In this document: positions 41,899 through 50,935 of the stretch, in pieces | Numbering within the stretch: the stretch's first letter is position 1 | Layout of the letters: every line of letters starts with the position of its first letter | Assembly: GCA_963575745.1 (NCBI GenBank) | Contig: CAUYUJ010015284.1 | Location: forward strand, 21,001 to 85,000 | Source of the DNA: Prorocentrum cordatum | Lineage: Eukaryota; Sar; Dinophyceae; Prorocentrales; Prorocentraceae | Length of the DNA stretch: 64,000 nucleotides | Direction of reading: 5' to 3' | Position numbers and translations under genes: made by a program | The notes under the pieces: model-generated | Database searches by the model: none | What the model was told of the DNA's origin: nothing | What the model saw: only the letters and a program-made list of their open reading frames with translations

Positions 41899-43856
41899 TG
41901 ACGACTGTCGGCTCGGCCCTACGGCGACAAACTTCTTTTGTCGAGAGACCCTGCCGCCCTCTCCTGATGCGCGGCAGCCTCTCACGACGGATGGCCCGCC
42001 CCGCCGAGGCGGCGACGAGGTCGTCGTCGGCCACGCCGACGCCTTCAAGGGTAAGAACATTTATCTTTCAGAGACTGAACGGGCCCAAGTTATACAGAGC
42101 ACGCCGGCTCAGTTGAAGCGGCGTACTCGGGAGGCCCATAAAACTGCTCCTGTACCTCCCAATATTGAGGCCCTTCGTGAGCGCGCTTTTGACACGCTCA
42201 AACGCATCGCAGAGCTCGGCGAGGATCCAATATTTGCATTGCTAGGAGATTTCAACCTCGAGCCCATGAGTTTTGAGCAGACGAGAAGATACCTTCGTGC
42301 AGCATTTCACTCTGACGACACCCCCGAAGGACTTGATTCTCGTGCCTACAAGGCCCTGACTCCGCTAGCCGTAGGCGTCTCTGACGCCGACAACCCGGCC
42401 GCCCTTGGCGGCACGGGTTTTTGGCAGCGCCAAAGCTATCGGACGGACGAGACAGCGGGGCGCATCGGGAAGCTTGCTGCGTACCTCGCGAGACATTGTC
42501 CCGATTTTGCGAGGTTCTCGGGAGGCTGGGTCTGTTTTGGAGACCGAATCGAGAAAATGCACGAAGATGGATACAAACACCAAACGGTGGCGCTGGCTGT
42601 ACACGGCCTAGCCGCGTTGCAGCCAGGGACCGTGGAAGTCTTGGACATCCATGCCGGCGCCATTGCTTGTCTTAGCGACACAACGCTCTACCGACACTGG
42701 AGGGATTTTCTGAGCTGGCCCAACACGACGGGTGGTCGGTCCGCGTGCCCCATTCCCATTTTCTATAGAGCGTGTCAGGGTCATTCCACGCTCGTTGCTT
42801 CCATTGAGAGAATGTGTGCGCCTTATGACCCTGGCCTAGCCAGGTGCCCTGGCCCCCTTCTCCACGCTGCGGACATGGGCGCGCTGAAGGCATCGATGCC
42901 CGGGGACATTCAATGCCCCAAGAGCAGGTTGGGATTGTGTTTTGAGTCGGACTATGGCCTGTTGCGCCTTCTTTCGACCAAGCGGAACCTGGCCATGCGA
43001 CTTCGAGAACACTTTCCCTCCTGGCTAAGCCAGCGTAGGGATGGTGAGCGCGCTCCTCCCATGGAGTTTCGCCAAATGGGCCAAGCCCCCGAGGCGGGTC
43101 AGCCTCCTGCGATTTGGGTCGTGGCCCACAGCGGAGACAGTCCGTCTGTGGGACCAGCTCCCAACGCACGGAGATTTCTGGCCGCTCGTGTTAGTCTTGA
43201 ATGGCCGCGTCCTTACCCGTTTCTCGTACCGGGTTTGCCGCGACGGGACCCTGGTGTCTCGTCAGGCGCCAAGATTCACCGACATCGACAAAGTTGTCCA
43301 GGTTGCAACGGTAAAGGATTGGTCAGGATCGAATGAACCATTGGCCTCTTGGGTCCTCGTCTTCAGTCAAGAGTGGACCTCGTATGAGGTTGATTTCGAC
43401 CCCCATTCCATGATAGCTTGGATTCATACCGGCGAGACGGTGACGCTGCGGCCAAACTTCAAGGAATGGCCTCAGAGGGCAGCAGAGTTCCTCCGGTCCG
43501 TCCTCTGGATGGATGACGGTCGGTTCCTCTGCCCTCAACTGCATTGGGTCCGCACTGGCTTCGGCCGTTGCCCCCATTGCACAAACGCAGCGAAGTACAC
43601 ATACATGGTTGCGCACAACTATTTGCTCCAGTCATACAAGTCGCAAATCATTGAAAACTCACTGCGGAATAATGGCTTTGAGTTGACCGTTCATGAATTT
43701 GACAAATTGCCCCACCGCCAAGAACAGTACATTCTTGCGAGACGACTGCGGCAGGGCAAAGCGTCAGCGGATGTCATGTCCAATAGCAATGCCAGTTTGA
43801 AGGTGGAGCGTAAGTGGGCGAACGGTGCATGCACCGCGATGGCTGCTGCAGGTTAA
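41886..43856 (+). pseudogene. unrecognised large folded protein of the retroelement, frameshift near 43060
   Basis: Frame 2 (about 41886-43070) has strong folded-protein character: NIYLSETERAQVIQSTPAQL, PPNIEALRERAFDTLKRIAE, FALLGDFNLEPMSFEQTRRY, SGGWVCFGDRIEKMHEDGYK, VEVLDIHAGAIACLSDTTLY. Frame 0 (from about 43075 to 43856) continues FGSWPTAETVRLWDQLPTHG, VLVLNGRVLTRFSYRVCRDG, RCPHCTNAAKYTYMV and HRQEQYILARRLRQGKASAD. GDFN superficially recalls the exonuclease/endonuclease family, but the neighbouring motifs are absent. This is the longest unknown domain of the element, nearly 650 residues with only one clear break. Confidence 0.4.
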
Positions 43857-44870
43857 ACCTTTGGCAACAGCCGCCCCGGTAGTGTTCCTGCCTGGGTGCC
43901 TGACAGCGCCGCGGCCCAGCCGCTGGCGCGTCGCGGACCTTTCTTCCAGTACATTGAACCTCTCAAGAGGAGGCTCACAAAGTGGCTGGAGTACCTGGCG
44001 CAGAGAGCACAGGCCAACGAGCCAACGATCGCAGAGCGGTGGCCCCTCATTTGGGCCACAGATATCGATCAGTACGCGCGCCCATTTTCATGCCCTCCTC
44101 TGGCTGCTTTTGACTGGCCAGACGAAGATGAAACGAGCACAATCCCTAGATGAGGCTGGGCAGAATGGGAAAGCGCCCAGGAAAGGGCAGGCACCTTTGC
44201 ACGGTGTACAATTCACTTTCTGGAGTAGCGGCCTGGATGCCCGATGCTCAGGATGCTGGCGCGGGCGCCACCTGGCCCAGCCAGCGTGGACGTCCGCCTG
44301 TAGCTGGGGCGCAGCAGCTCACTGCTCGCCCTGCTCGCTCATCCAAATCCTTATCTAGGCGCAACAAAATTTGCGCCATGCATCCTCTCAGTGCTGTTAA
44401 ACCTGTCGCCGACCAAGCCGAGGCGACAGGAGACGAGGCCTGCCCCACTTCCCCTTGACGTTAATGCTGTCCGCGGGTCCCAGACCCAGCGGTGGCTGAG
44501 AGGGGAAGTCACCTTAGACCCGCTCGGCGGACAGGTGACACCTCGACGCGAGGATGGCACACTGTGCGTCGCAACGACGCAGCAGGACGCCATCAGCGCC
44601 GCGGCGCAGTATGTAATGGAGCACATGTGCCATCACCCGAGAACGGGAACGGCCGACAGGCAGCGCCTGTCGGGCCTGACGGGAGAAACGGAGCACGTGG
44701 TTCCTACAGCGGTGAAAGAGGCCCTTGAGCAGAGTTGGAGGACCACGCCTGACATCAATTCTCGAGAGCCCAACCTCTTAGTCAATGTCGAACAGCGCCG
44801 CATCGATGCATATGCGCTTGACAGCCGTAGCCGATCGGCTCTCAACACAGGTGACCTCGTTGAAGAGTAG
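43857..44870 (+). pseudogene. unrecognised small retroelement frames
   Basis: Three short consecutive frames. The first (43896-44153) reads RGPFFQYIEPLKRRLTKWLE, NEPTIAERWPLIWATDIDQY. The second (44150-44458) is basic and low in motif content. The third (44391-44870) reads WLRGEVTLDPLGGQVTPRRE, AAAQYVMEHMCHHPRTG, TEHVVPTAVKEALEQSWRTT. They overlap by a few to about 65 bases and probably represent one decayed protein. Hairpins occur at 43915 and 44272-44284. Confidence 0.3.
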
Positions 44871-45053
44871 TCCCGCGACCTTTGCACTGAGCGTCGTGCC
44901 GAGCTCCGTCGCCACGGCGGAGCACTGCAAGATGCCGTTGTTTTCCTGTCTTGGAGTCTAACCCCGAACAAGATTGTGACCAAGGCCCCCTTCGCACTGC
45001 CAATGGGCGCTGCGGCCCCTACGTGACGACTGCCGCGATGGGCATCGTGAGGT

Positions 45054-45716
45054 ATGCAAAGTTACGACGCGAAACACGTCCTCGTGAGGAGAGAGCCGCA
45101 GACGACCCCTCCGGCGGCCCAGCCGTTCGGGGGGCAGCGCCGGCTGGGCCAAGCCCTGCTGGCCGCCCGGCTCCACCTTTCCCGCCAAGACCACCCGACG
45201 TTCAAGACGTTCGGGCAGGTGATGATGTCACAGAGTTCGCACTCCGCCAGCGGTCAAACCGTTTCGGCGGGCGACGAACTCTCGAGGCGTTCCCCAGACG
45301 GGCGCGCGCGGGATCAGCCAATGACCGCGCGCGGCCGCGGCGGAGCCATGGCTGCCGGCTATGGCGATGGCGCCTGGGGCCCCATGCAGCACTACCCGAA
45401 GACCTCCGAGCACGGTGAAGTGGTGGGATTCTGGGTGCACCGCGACCAGGTGCATTGGCAGGCGCGCAACGACCGAGAGTGGCATTTCGTGTCCCAGTAT
45501 GAGTGCGACCACTGGTTCCCGAGAGACCAGGGCAAGGGATATAGCAATAACAAGGACAAGTCCAAGAATGTGCGGCCAGCTCCATATGCTGGCCCAGGAA
45601 AAGGAGGCAAGTCTTTTGCGCCTCACCTGACAGCTTGGCAGAAGGGAGGTTCCTCGTCGTCGACCCCGAGGCCTCCACCGCCTCCATCACATTCGAAGTT
45701 CTACTGGAAGAAGTAA
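45054..45716 (+). CDS. last ORF of the giant retroelement, unrecognised
   Basis: An intact 220-residue frame. The N-terminal half is Arg/Ser/Gly-rich with hairpins (45111, 45146-45156). The C-terminal half has GEVVGFWVHRDQVHWQARND, REWHFVSQYECDHWFPRDQG, then a basic Lys/Gly tail ending HSKFYWKK. The W/H/Y block looks like a small folded domain. It ends TAA 45714-45716, about 190 bases before the right LTR. A covariant hairpin (45733-45747) lies in the untranslated gap, and a G-rich, polypurine-tract-like run (45901-45909) abuts the LTR. Confidence 0.4.
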   Translation: MQSYDAKHVLVRREPQTTPPAAQPFGGQRRLGQALLAARLHLSRQDHPTFKTFGQVMMSQSSHSASGQTVSAGDELSRRSPDGRARDQPMTARGRGGAMAAGYGDGAWGPMQHYPKTSEHGEVVGFWVHRDQVHWQARNDREWHFVSQYECDHWFPRDQGKGYSNNKDKSKNVRPAPYAGPGKGGKSFAPHLTAWQKGGSSSSTPRPPPPPSHSKFYWKK

Positions 45717-45907
45717 TGAGAAGGACGAGTCGCACGACCCAGTCGTGGCGACCTGAGAGGCCCGGCTTAAGCGGAGGTGGGGTTCGTCGGCGACCTTCAG
45801 CCCATCGCCCCCAGCCGGCCTGGAGTTTCTGGGCTCCTCCAAGTTGTATATATGTACAGAGGCTGGTGGATGTAGGCTGACGGGCTTGCGGGCCCCGCCG
45901 CGGGGGG

Positions 45908-46229
45908 AGTTAATATGCTCCTCTCCGCCTCATCTTCTAGTTGCCTCCCCTGCCGCCTGTCTTGCTTCACCTTGACATGAATTGTACTGCAGCGCTGTTC
46001 GGTAGCTATTCGGTATCAAGCCAAAAAAGGAGCGCGCCTGCCCGCGGCCTGCGCGCGTCGTCGGTCGTCGGCCGGCCGGTCCTCCTTCCTTCCAGTGTTT
46101 GGTATAATTTGCGATTCGGATTATCCATTGTCTCTGTCATGCCTCGTCCCAAACCCTCTACCACAGAGCGCATTGTTCACGATACCTTAGTTCCTTTGAC
46201 ATCTTACCCTGATTCTCAGAGGAAAGATT
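45908..46229 (+). repeat. 3' LTR of the giant retroelement
   Basis: Direct repeat of 15683-16001 with about 10% visible divergence and a CCTTCC insertion near 46085. It retains the ATG-initiated start of the first ORF (46139). It is preceded by a purine run GGGGGGAG (45902-45909), a plausible polypurine tract, and followed by ACATG. Confidence 0.7.
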
Positions 46230-46234
46230 ACATG

Positions 46235-47260
46235 CAAGCCCAGTTGTAAACAACAAGTCCATGTGCAATAGAACAGCATATCGAAATTCAAGTCTAATTG
46301 CAACCGGAATGTCGTTCGAGATCCATATCGAAACGCAATCCGCTAAACCATGGCAACGCACATCGAAGTTCACATCGACATGCGTTTCGAAGTGCACATC
46401 GAAGTGCTATTCACATGAACATTGAAATGCAATACGACGTCACCTCGACATGCAAATGGGCGAAGGAGCCGAAAAGGCGAAACCACAGTCGAGTCGAGCA
46501 ACACATCGGAATTTGCCTCGAGATGCGAATCGACGCGCATTGGGAATGCATATCGAAGTGGGCATCGGCATACCTGTATATTGAGTGTATATGTATATAT
46601 ATATATATATACATACACATGTAACACCAACCAGAATACTATCGAGGCTAACAGCGTATCGAACACCTGAACCACAGAAAGTCGGATCGGCATGCAAGTC
46701 GATATGACACTCGAAACGAACATCCACATGCGCTCGACATGCCCATGCCAATTCGCATACACATGTATTTCAAGCATCAAGGCGACACGGCACCGAAAGC
46801 CGATGTGACAACCACATCAACAGTTCAAGGCGGAGCTTGAGTCGAAGTTGACGTCGTAACGGTTCCCGTGTGCATCGGGATGCAAGCCAGCATGCACATT
46901 GAGGCTCGAAACTAATTCCAGTTGAACGTCACATCGAACTTCAATTATACATAACAATCGACAAGTTTCCGAAACAACAAGGACACTCAAAACGCAATGC
47001 ACATCGAACACCAATTGGATGCGCACATCGAAATGCAACTCGACGTGCTAATCGAAATCGTCTCGACATGCACATCGACATGCAGGTCGGGAGTCGGTTC
47101 CGAAAGCATTGGAAATTCAAACCCACAGGCAATCCGAGATGAGTATCGCACTGATCATCGACATGCAATTGAACCGCACATCGACATGGGTATTGATGCG
47201 TATGATTACGCATATCGAAATTGTACACAGGAAGCGAACATCTACTTTGCAAACTTCCTC
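46235..47260. repeat. degenerate ACATCGACATGCA tandem repeat tract
   Basis: About 1 kb built from drifting 12-15 bp words such as CACATCGAAATGCAA, CTCGACATGC and AATCGACGCGCA. An interior (TA)n stretch lies near 46588-46620. A single unit (GCACATCGACATG) is also found left of the 5' LTR at 15669-15682, so the giant element appears to have landed in this tract. No gene is visible. Confidence 0.75.
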
Positions 47261-48308
47261 ACGCATCCCCTAGACCTCCTTGACACCCAATTTGCGGTCT
47301 ACGAGGTATAGCTAGCGAGCTGGCGTCCTCCTTGGTGATCCCCCCCACGCCGCACAGGACCCGCTTGTGTGGCCACGGCTGCTGTCCCAGGCCCTCGCGT
47401 CCCGGGCGGCCCGGAAAGCCGAGGACAAGCCTGTCAGCTTCAGCAGCTTGGACGAGAGAGGTGGGGAAATGCCCTTTTGGTTCAGAGGAGAAGGAAGTAC
47501 CGGTACCACTACCCTTGCCTCGTTTTCGCCCTTGGGAGGCCTCCTGAGCGGCCCTGGTCGCCACGGCTGCATTCGCTTCGAAGTCTTGCTCAGAACGCAC
47601 CCTCGGAGAGGTCTCTGGGGAACAGCAGTATCGGTACCTGTTGGCTTCCCCACGTCACGGCCCCACTGGACCTCAGACTCTTCGGGCGGCGCAGAATCCC
47701 ATTTGGAGCCGGTCTGGTTGGATCCATCTGGGCCAGAGGATTTTGCGGGCTTGCATCCGGATGCGACCCCTCTCGGGCGACAGGAGTACCACGGGAGCAG
47801 GTCCAACCAGGGCCAAGGGACTCCATCTGTTGGGCCTCGATTTTGAATGAGGCTCTCCAACTTGACTTTGGGTTTCCACGGCATTGTTCGAGCCCAGCGT
47901 GTTTCATCCATTTCGATGCCTGAGGGTCAGGGGCTTTTCCGGTGCCCTCGTGCTATCAAACATGTATCCGGGATGTGTTTGCAGCAAAAGCGTCGAGAAT
48001 TCGGGGCTCCGCGGACGAACAACATCGATCCGTTGAAGGTCTTGGAATGCAGTCCTCTCTCCTTTCCCCCTGCCTGGGGGAGCTTCGAGGATTTGGTTTC
48101 CTTTCTTGAGTTTCCGGTGGCCTCCGCGGGCCTCCGCGGGGATCTCCGCGCAGACCTCTGGGGACCTCAGAGACTTCAGTCCAGTCCAGTCCAGTCCTTC
48201 TCCTCCGTCCTCCGCCCTTCCGAGTGGGGGGCGAGGGAAGGCGGGTCGAGGGGGAGAGCGGGGGGACTGGGTTCTGGGTTCTTGGGTATCCCGGCGGTGT
48301 CTTAAAAG
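47261..48308. other. end of PIG-W intron 1; unrecognised open frames
   Basis: Non-repetitive sequence before exon 2. Overlapping frames on both strands (for example 47312-47911 minus and 47367-47846 plus, 160-200 residues) mirror each other and lack domain motifs. A small TCCAGTCCAG repeat is at 48178-48200. The intron would end at AAAAG (48304-48308). Confidence 0.4.
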
Positions 48309-49183
48309 GGAACCGCTTGCGCTTCGTCGCCGAGTACCGGGCGGTCGTGATGATGACGACCTGCATCGTCATCCTTGCAGTCGACTTCCCGTCGATCTTC
48401 CCTCGCGCGCACGCGAAGACGGAAGAGTTCGGCTATTCGCTGATGGATTTGGGCACAGGATCAATCATAGTCTCGAGCGCGATCTGTTCCAAGGCGGCCC
48501 GGGGCGAGCGGCAAGGACGTGGGCTCGGTAAGGTTATGGCGCGAGCCCTGGCGTTGTGGCCCGTGCTGCTGATCGGCTTCGTGCGCTTTGCTCTGGTGCG
48601 GGGGACCGACTACCACGTGCCCACGTCCGAGTACGGAGTGCATTGGAATTTCTTCTTCACCATTGCGGTCGTGAACCTTGTGTCCACCGCTGCTGACTTG
48701 GGCCCAGCGGCGTCTGCGGCAGCAGGTGTCGTGATCTTGTTGGCCTACCAGTTCTACCTTAGCGCCCTCGGCGGCAGCGACTTCATCCTGCACGCGCCAC
48801 GCGTGGGGCTCTTCTCGGCCAACCGGGAGGGCGTGCTGAGTTGCGCCGGCTTCCTCGGCATCCACTGGCTCGCCGTGGCCCTGGGCGCGCTCATCCGCCA
48901 CAGGGCCTATCAGGCCGCCTCGCGAAAGCTGGCGCTGCTGGCCGCAGCGGCAGGCGGGCTCGCAGTCACCTGGTGCCTAGAGGCGCTGGGAGTGGCAGTT
49001 TCGCGGCGCATGTGCAACCTGCCCTACTGCGTGCTCACCCTCGCCGTCAACGCGCTGGTGTTGGGCGGGCTGGCCGCGGTGGACCTTCTCTGGCCCGGCT
49101 CCCGGCCCAAGATGCCGTCGGTCTATACTGGCGTGCAGGATTCCATGCTGGTCACCTTCCTGGCCGCGAACTTGTGCACGGGG
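48309..49183 (+). CDS. PIGW: GPI-inositol acyltransferase (PIG-W/GWT1), exon 2
   Basis: This exon supplies residues 154-445 of the ER multi-pass acyltransferase of GPI-anchor synthesis. It holds the diagnostic family blocks in order: ILAVDFPSIFPR (175-186), AKTEEFGYSLMDLGTG (189-204), TSEYGVHWNFFFT (259-271), APRVGLFSANREG (316-328) and VSRRMCNLPYC (384-394). At least six further hydrophobic helices lie between them. The acceptor AAAAG|GG at 48308/48309 fits the phase-1 donor at 12804. The donor G|GTGGTG at 49183/49184 is supported because the frame past it loses homology. No stop or frameshift is present, so the gene looks functional despite the flanking elements. Confidence 0.9.
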
Positions 49184-49372
49184 GTGGTGCGCAGAGGGGA
49201 GAAGCATACCGCACATATGGACCGATACTCGTCCTTCGTCTTCGCACTTGTGTGCCTCTGGCAGGGTGGGGGCGGCGTCGCCACGGCTGGATTCGCATCG
49301 GGACCCTGGTCAGAAAGCACTTTGGGAGATGTCTGGGGATCAGTGGTGTCGGAATAGTTTGGCTCCCCCCAG
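49184..49372 (+). other. PIG-W intron 2 (189 bp)
   Basis: GT...AG boundaries (GTGGTGCGCAG start, CTCCCCCCAG end). Removing it joins LLAxLCTG to VNLQIQPLLVPCY, which restores the conserved (T/A)NL.TG(L/V)VN motif of the family. The repeated GTG at both ends makes the cut ambiguous by 3 bases without altering the protein. The in-frame read-through reaches TAG at 49355. Confidence 0.85.
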
Positions 49373-49504
49373 GTGAACTTGCAGATCCAGCCGCTGCTGG
49401 TTCCCTGCTACGCGGCCATGGTCATTATGATCTGCTACCTGACAGTGTGGGCGCTGCCCATCTGCCTCCTGAGCAGTTGGGGAATAGCCCCGAAGCTGTG
49501 GTGA
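49373..49504 (+). CDS. PIGW: GPI-inositol acyltransferase (PIG-W/GWT1), exon 3
   Basis: The final 43 residues: VNLQIQPLLVPCYAAMVIMI is the C-terminal membrane helix that follows the NL.TG.VN motif, and the end is WALPICLLSSWGIAPKLW before TGA 49502-49504. Total joined length is 488 residues, against about 490 in yeast GWT1 and 504 in human PIG-W. There is no ER-retrieval lysine motif at the end. Confidence 0.85.
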   Translation: MNLQIQPLLVPCYAAMVIMICYLTVWALPICLLSSWGIAPKLW

Positions 49505-49617
49505 CACTCTTGCTGCCCCTCATCCCGTCGGCATCCGGCATTCAATAACGTCCAGATTCAGGGAGCTGCGTGGGACGCAAAAGCGGTGGAAGGGAAATGG
49601 AAGAGAGACAGAGGGAA

Positions 49618-49735
49618 TAGAGAGAGAGAGAGAAAGAGAGCTACAGAGAGAGAGAGAGAGAGAAAGAAAGAAATAAAGAAAGAACGAACACACACACACA
49701 CATATATATACACATAGAGAGAGAGAGAGCAATGA
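49618..49735. repeat. (GA)n / (CA)n / (TA)n microsatellite
   Basis: AGAGAG runs with AAAGAAAGAAA, ACACACAC and TATATATA segments. It lies about 110 bases after the PIG-W stop codon, probably just beyond or within the 3' UTR. Confidence 0.9.
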
Positions 49736-50600
49736 AGATTCCCGTTCCCTGCTAGTCTTACAGCCTCATCGTCTGGCCTACTCCTATTTCTCTGGTTCGT
49801 TCTTCTTTGGATCCTCGTCATATTTGTTCGCCTGATCCTGCTTGTTAGGTGCTTGAATTCGCACACACATAATCGCACCTCGCACACTGGGGCTTCTAAA
49901 CATCTCATTTGGCTCACACTCCTGGTCTCATTATTTATCTTGCTATCCCTCCTCCCTGCTCAGGACGCATCGCGTTCATTGCCGTCTTGCGCGAGTGCGC
50001 ACACCAGCTCTTGCGTTTCATGATGCAACAGAAAACAGCACGTCGTCTTTCCACACCTCATGTGCCCTCGTTAGGGTATAAAGCAAAAGTTTGACGCGTG
50101 AGTTGAAGAACTGGGTGTTTTTGCACGCCGGTATTGTGGCTTGCCCAGCAGGCTGGCGGCCGCCTGCCTAGATGTTGCAATCCTGCCGGGAGCAGGTGGC
50201 ACTTCTCCACCCTTACCAGACAGCGCAATGGGACAACTTGCCAGACAAGCGCTGGACAACCCACGGGATAACCCCGCGGTCAAACGCGCGGCCGACGCAC
50301 GGAGAAGTTTGGCCATACTTGGCCATAGCTATGCCCATGACACGATCCGGAAGCGAATCCGATTTCCCTGTTGGGGTCACGTCGATCTCACCCCCCAATC
50401 TGCCATAGGCTTTTCGTCGTCGACTTTGCCGAGTACCTGGCAGGAATGGGCCAGAGTCCAGAACGTGCCCCACTGTGCAGAGCCTGTGGTTCTTCAAAGT
50501 TGCGCCCAGCCCACGCGCAGCATTTCTTGCCCCTGCTTGAAGTACGACTTTCCCTTGCTGCCCCGTTGACCATCCCTGTAACGAGCGAAGATGAAGACCT
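49736..50600. other. no gene recognised
   Basis: Mixed sequence with short frames on both strands and no motif, RNA gene or repeat that I could identify. Confidence 0.45.
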
Positions 50601-50935
50601 TTTCGCAGTTCGCAGCGCCCAAGGAGGGGGGTCATAGTTTTGATCCGCGTAACACTGTGCTTCAGAGGACCCCTCGGGAACTCACGAGGTAGCGCCCATG
50701 GAGGCGGTAATGCTTCTGGTCCGATTGGCACCACGCTCTGTTGGACTTCTCAAGAACTCACGAGCGTGCCGACAGATGCGCAGTTCGCAGCGCCCAGAGA
50801 GGGGCTACTAGTTATGATGCGAACAACACTGTTCTCCACTGCGCATCATGGAGCACACGAGCGTGCCAACAGTTGCGCCGCTTGCAGCAACCTGGGAAAG
50901 GGGATATCAGTTCTGATCGGGATAGTACCGCACCT
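50600..50935. repeat. degenerate tandem repeat, about three units
   Basis: A block CGCAGTTCGCAGCGCCC...GAGGGG...AGTT.TGAT.CG.A.AACACTGT recurs at about 50604, 50778 and, more diverged, 50872. ACTCACGAGCGTGCC.ACAG words lie between copies. Confidence 0.6.

Larger units (their letters stand above)
16018..45747. repeat. dispersed covariant short hairpins (stem 4-8 bp, loop CCA/CAA/CAG/CTA/TAA)
   Basis: More than 40 perfect or near-perfect hairpins of the form stem-C-(3-base loop)-G-stem occur from just after the 5' LTR to just before the 3' LTR. Examples: 16018-16030 (GCGAC/GTCGC), 18972-18990 (8-bp CCGGCGGC stem), 20976-20988 (CTGAC), 26098-26110 (CCGAC), 32161-32177 (CGATGAC), 32302-32318 (GGCCGAC), 41575-41589 (GCTGGC), 42830-42844 (CCTGGC, loop CTA), 43021-43033 (loop TAA), 45733-45747 (CACGAC). 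Stem bases change in compensating pairs. I saw none in the two nested insertions. They occur in different reading frames and in non-coding gaps. Confidence 0.7.
15683..46229 (+). mobile_element. giant Ty1/copia-type LTR retroelement (about 30.5 kb with nested insertions)
   Basis: Two direct repeats of about 320 bp (15683-16001 and 45908-46229, roughly 90% alike by eye) bound the region. ACATG stands at 15678-15682 and 46230-46234, a possible 5-bp target duplication. Between them, all on the + strand, lie gag with CCCH fingers, protease (FIIDTGCGYN), integrase, reverse transcriptase (IYVDDFN) and RNase H in copia order (PR-IN-RT-RH). About 17 kb of extra frames follow. Removing the two later insertions (26345-28400 and 36528-40763) leaves about 24 kb, far larger than ordinary copia elements of 5-10 kb. 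Frames are broken at many points, so this copy is dead. Whether all extra frames belonged to one element or to a patchwork cannot be settled from one copy. Confidence 0.7.

Noticed and set aside
42235-42275. AP-endonuclease/exonuclease domain from GDFNLEP
   Set aside because: The surrounding catalytic motifs of that family (for example an upstream E and a downstream SDH) are absent.
47312-47911. minus-strand 199-residue frame as a gene
   Set aside because: Mirrored by a + strand frame of similar length, no motif, and located in the presumed PIG-W intron; not enough support.
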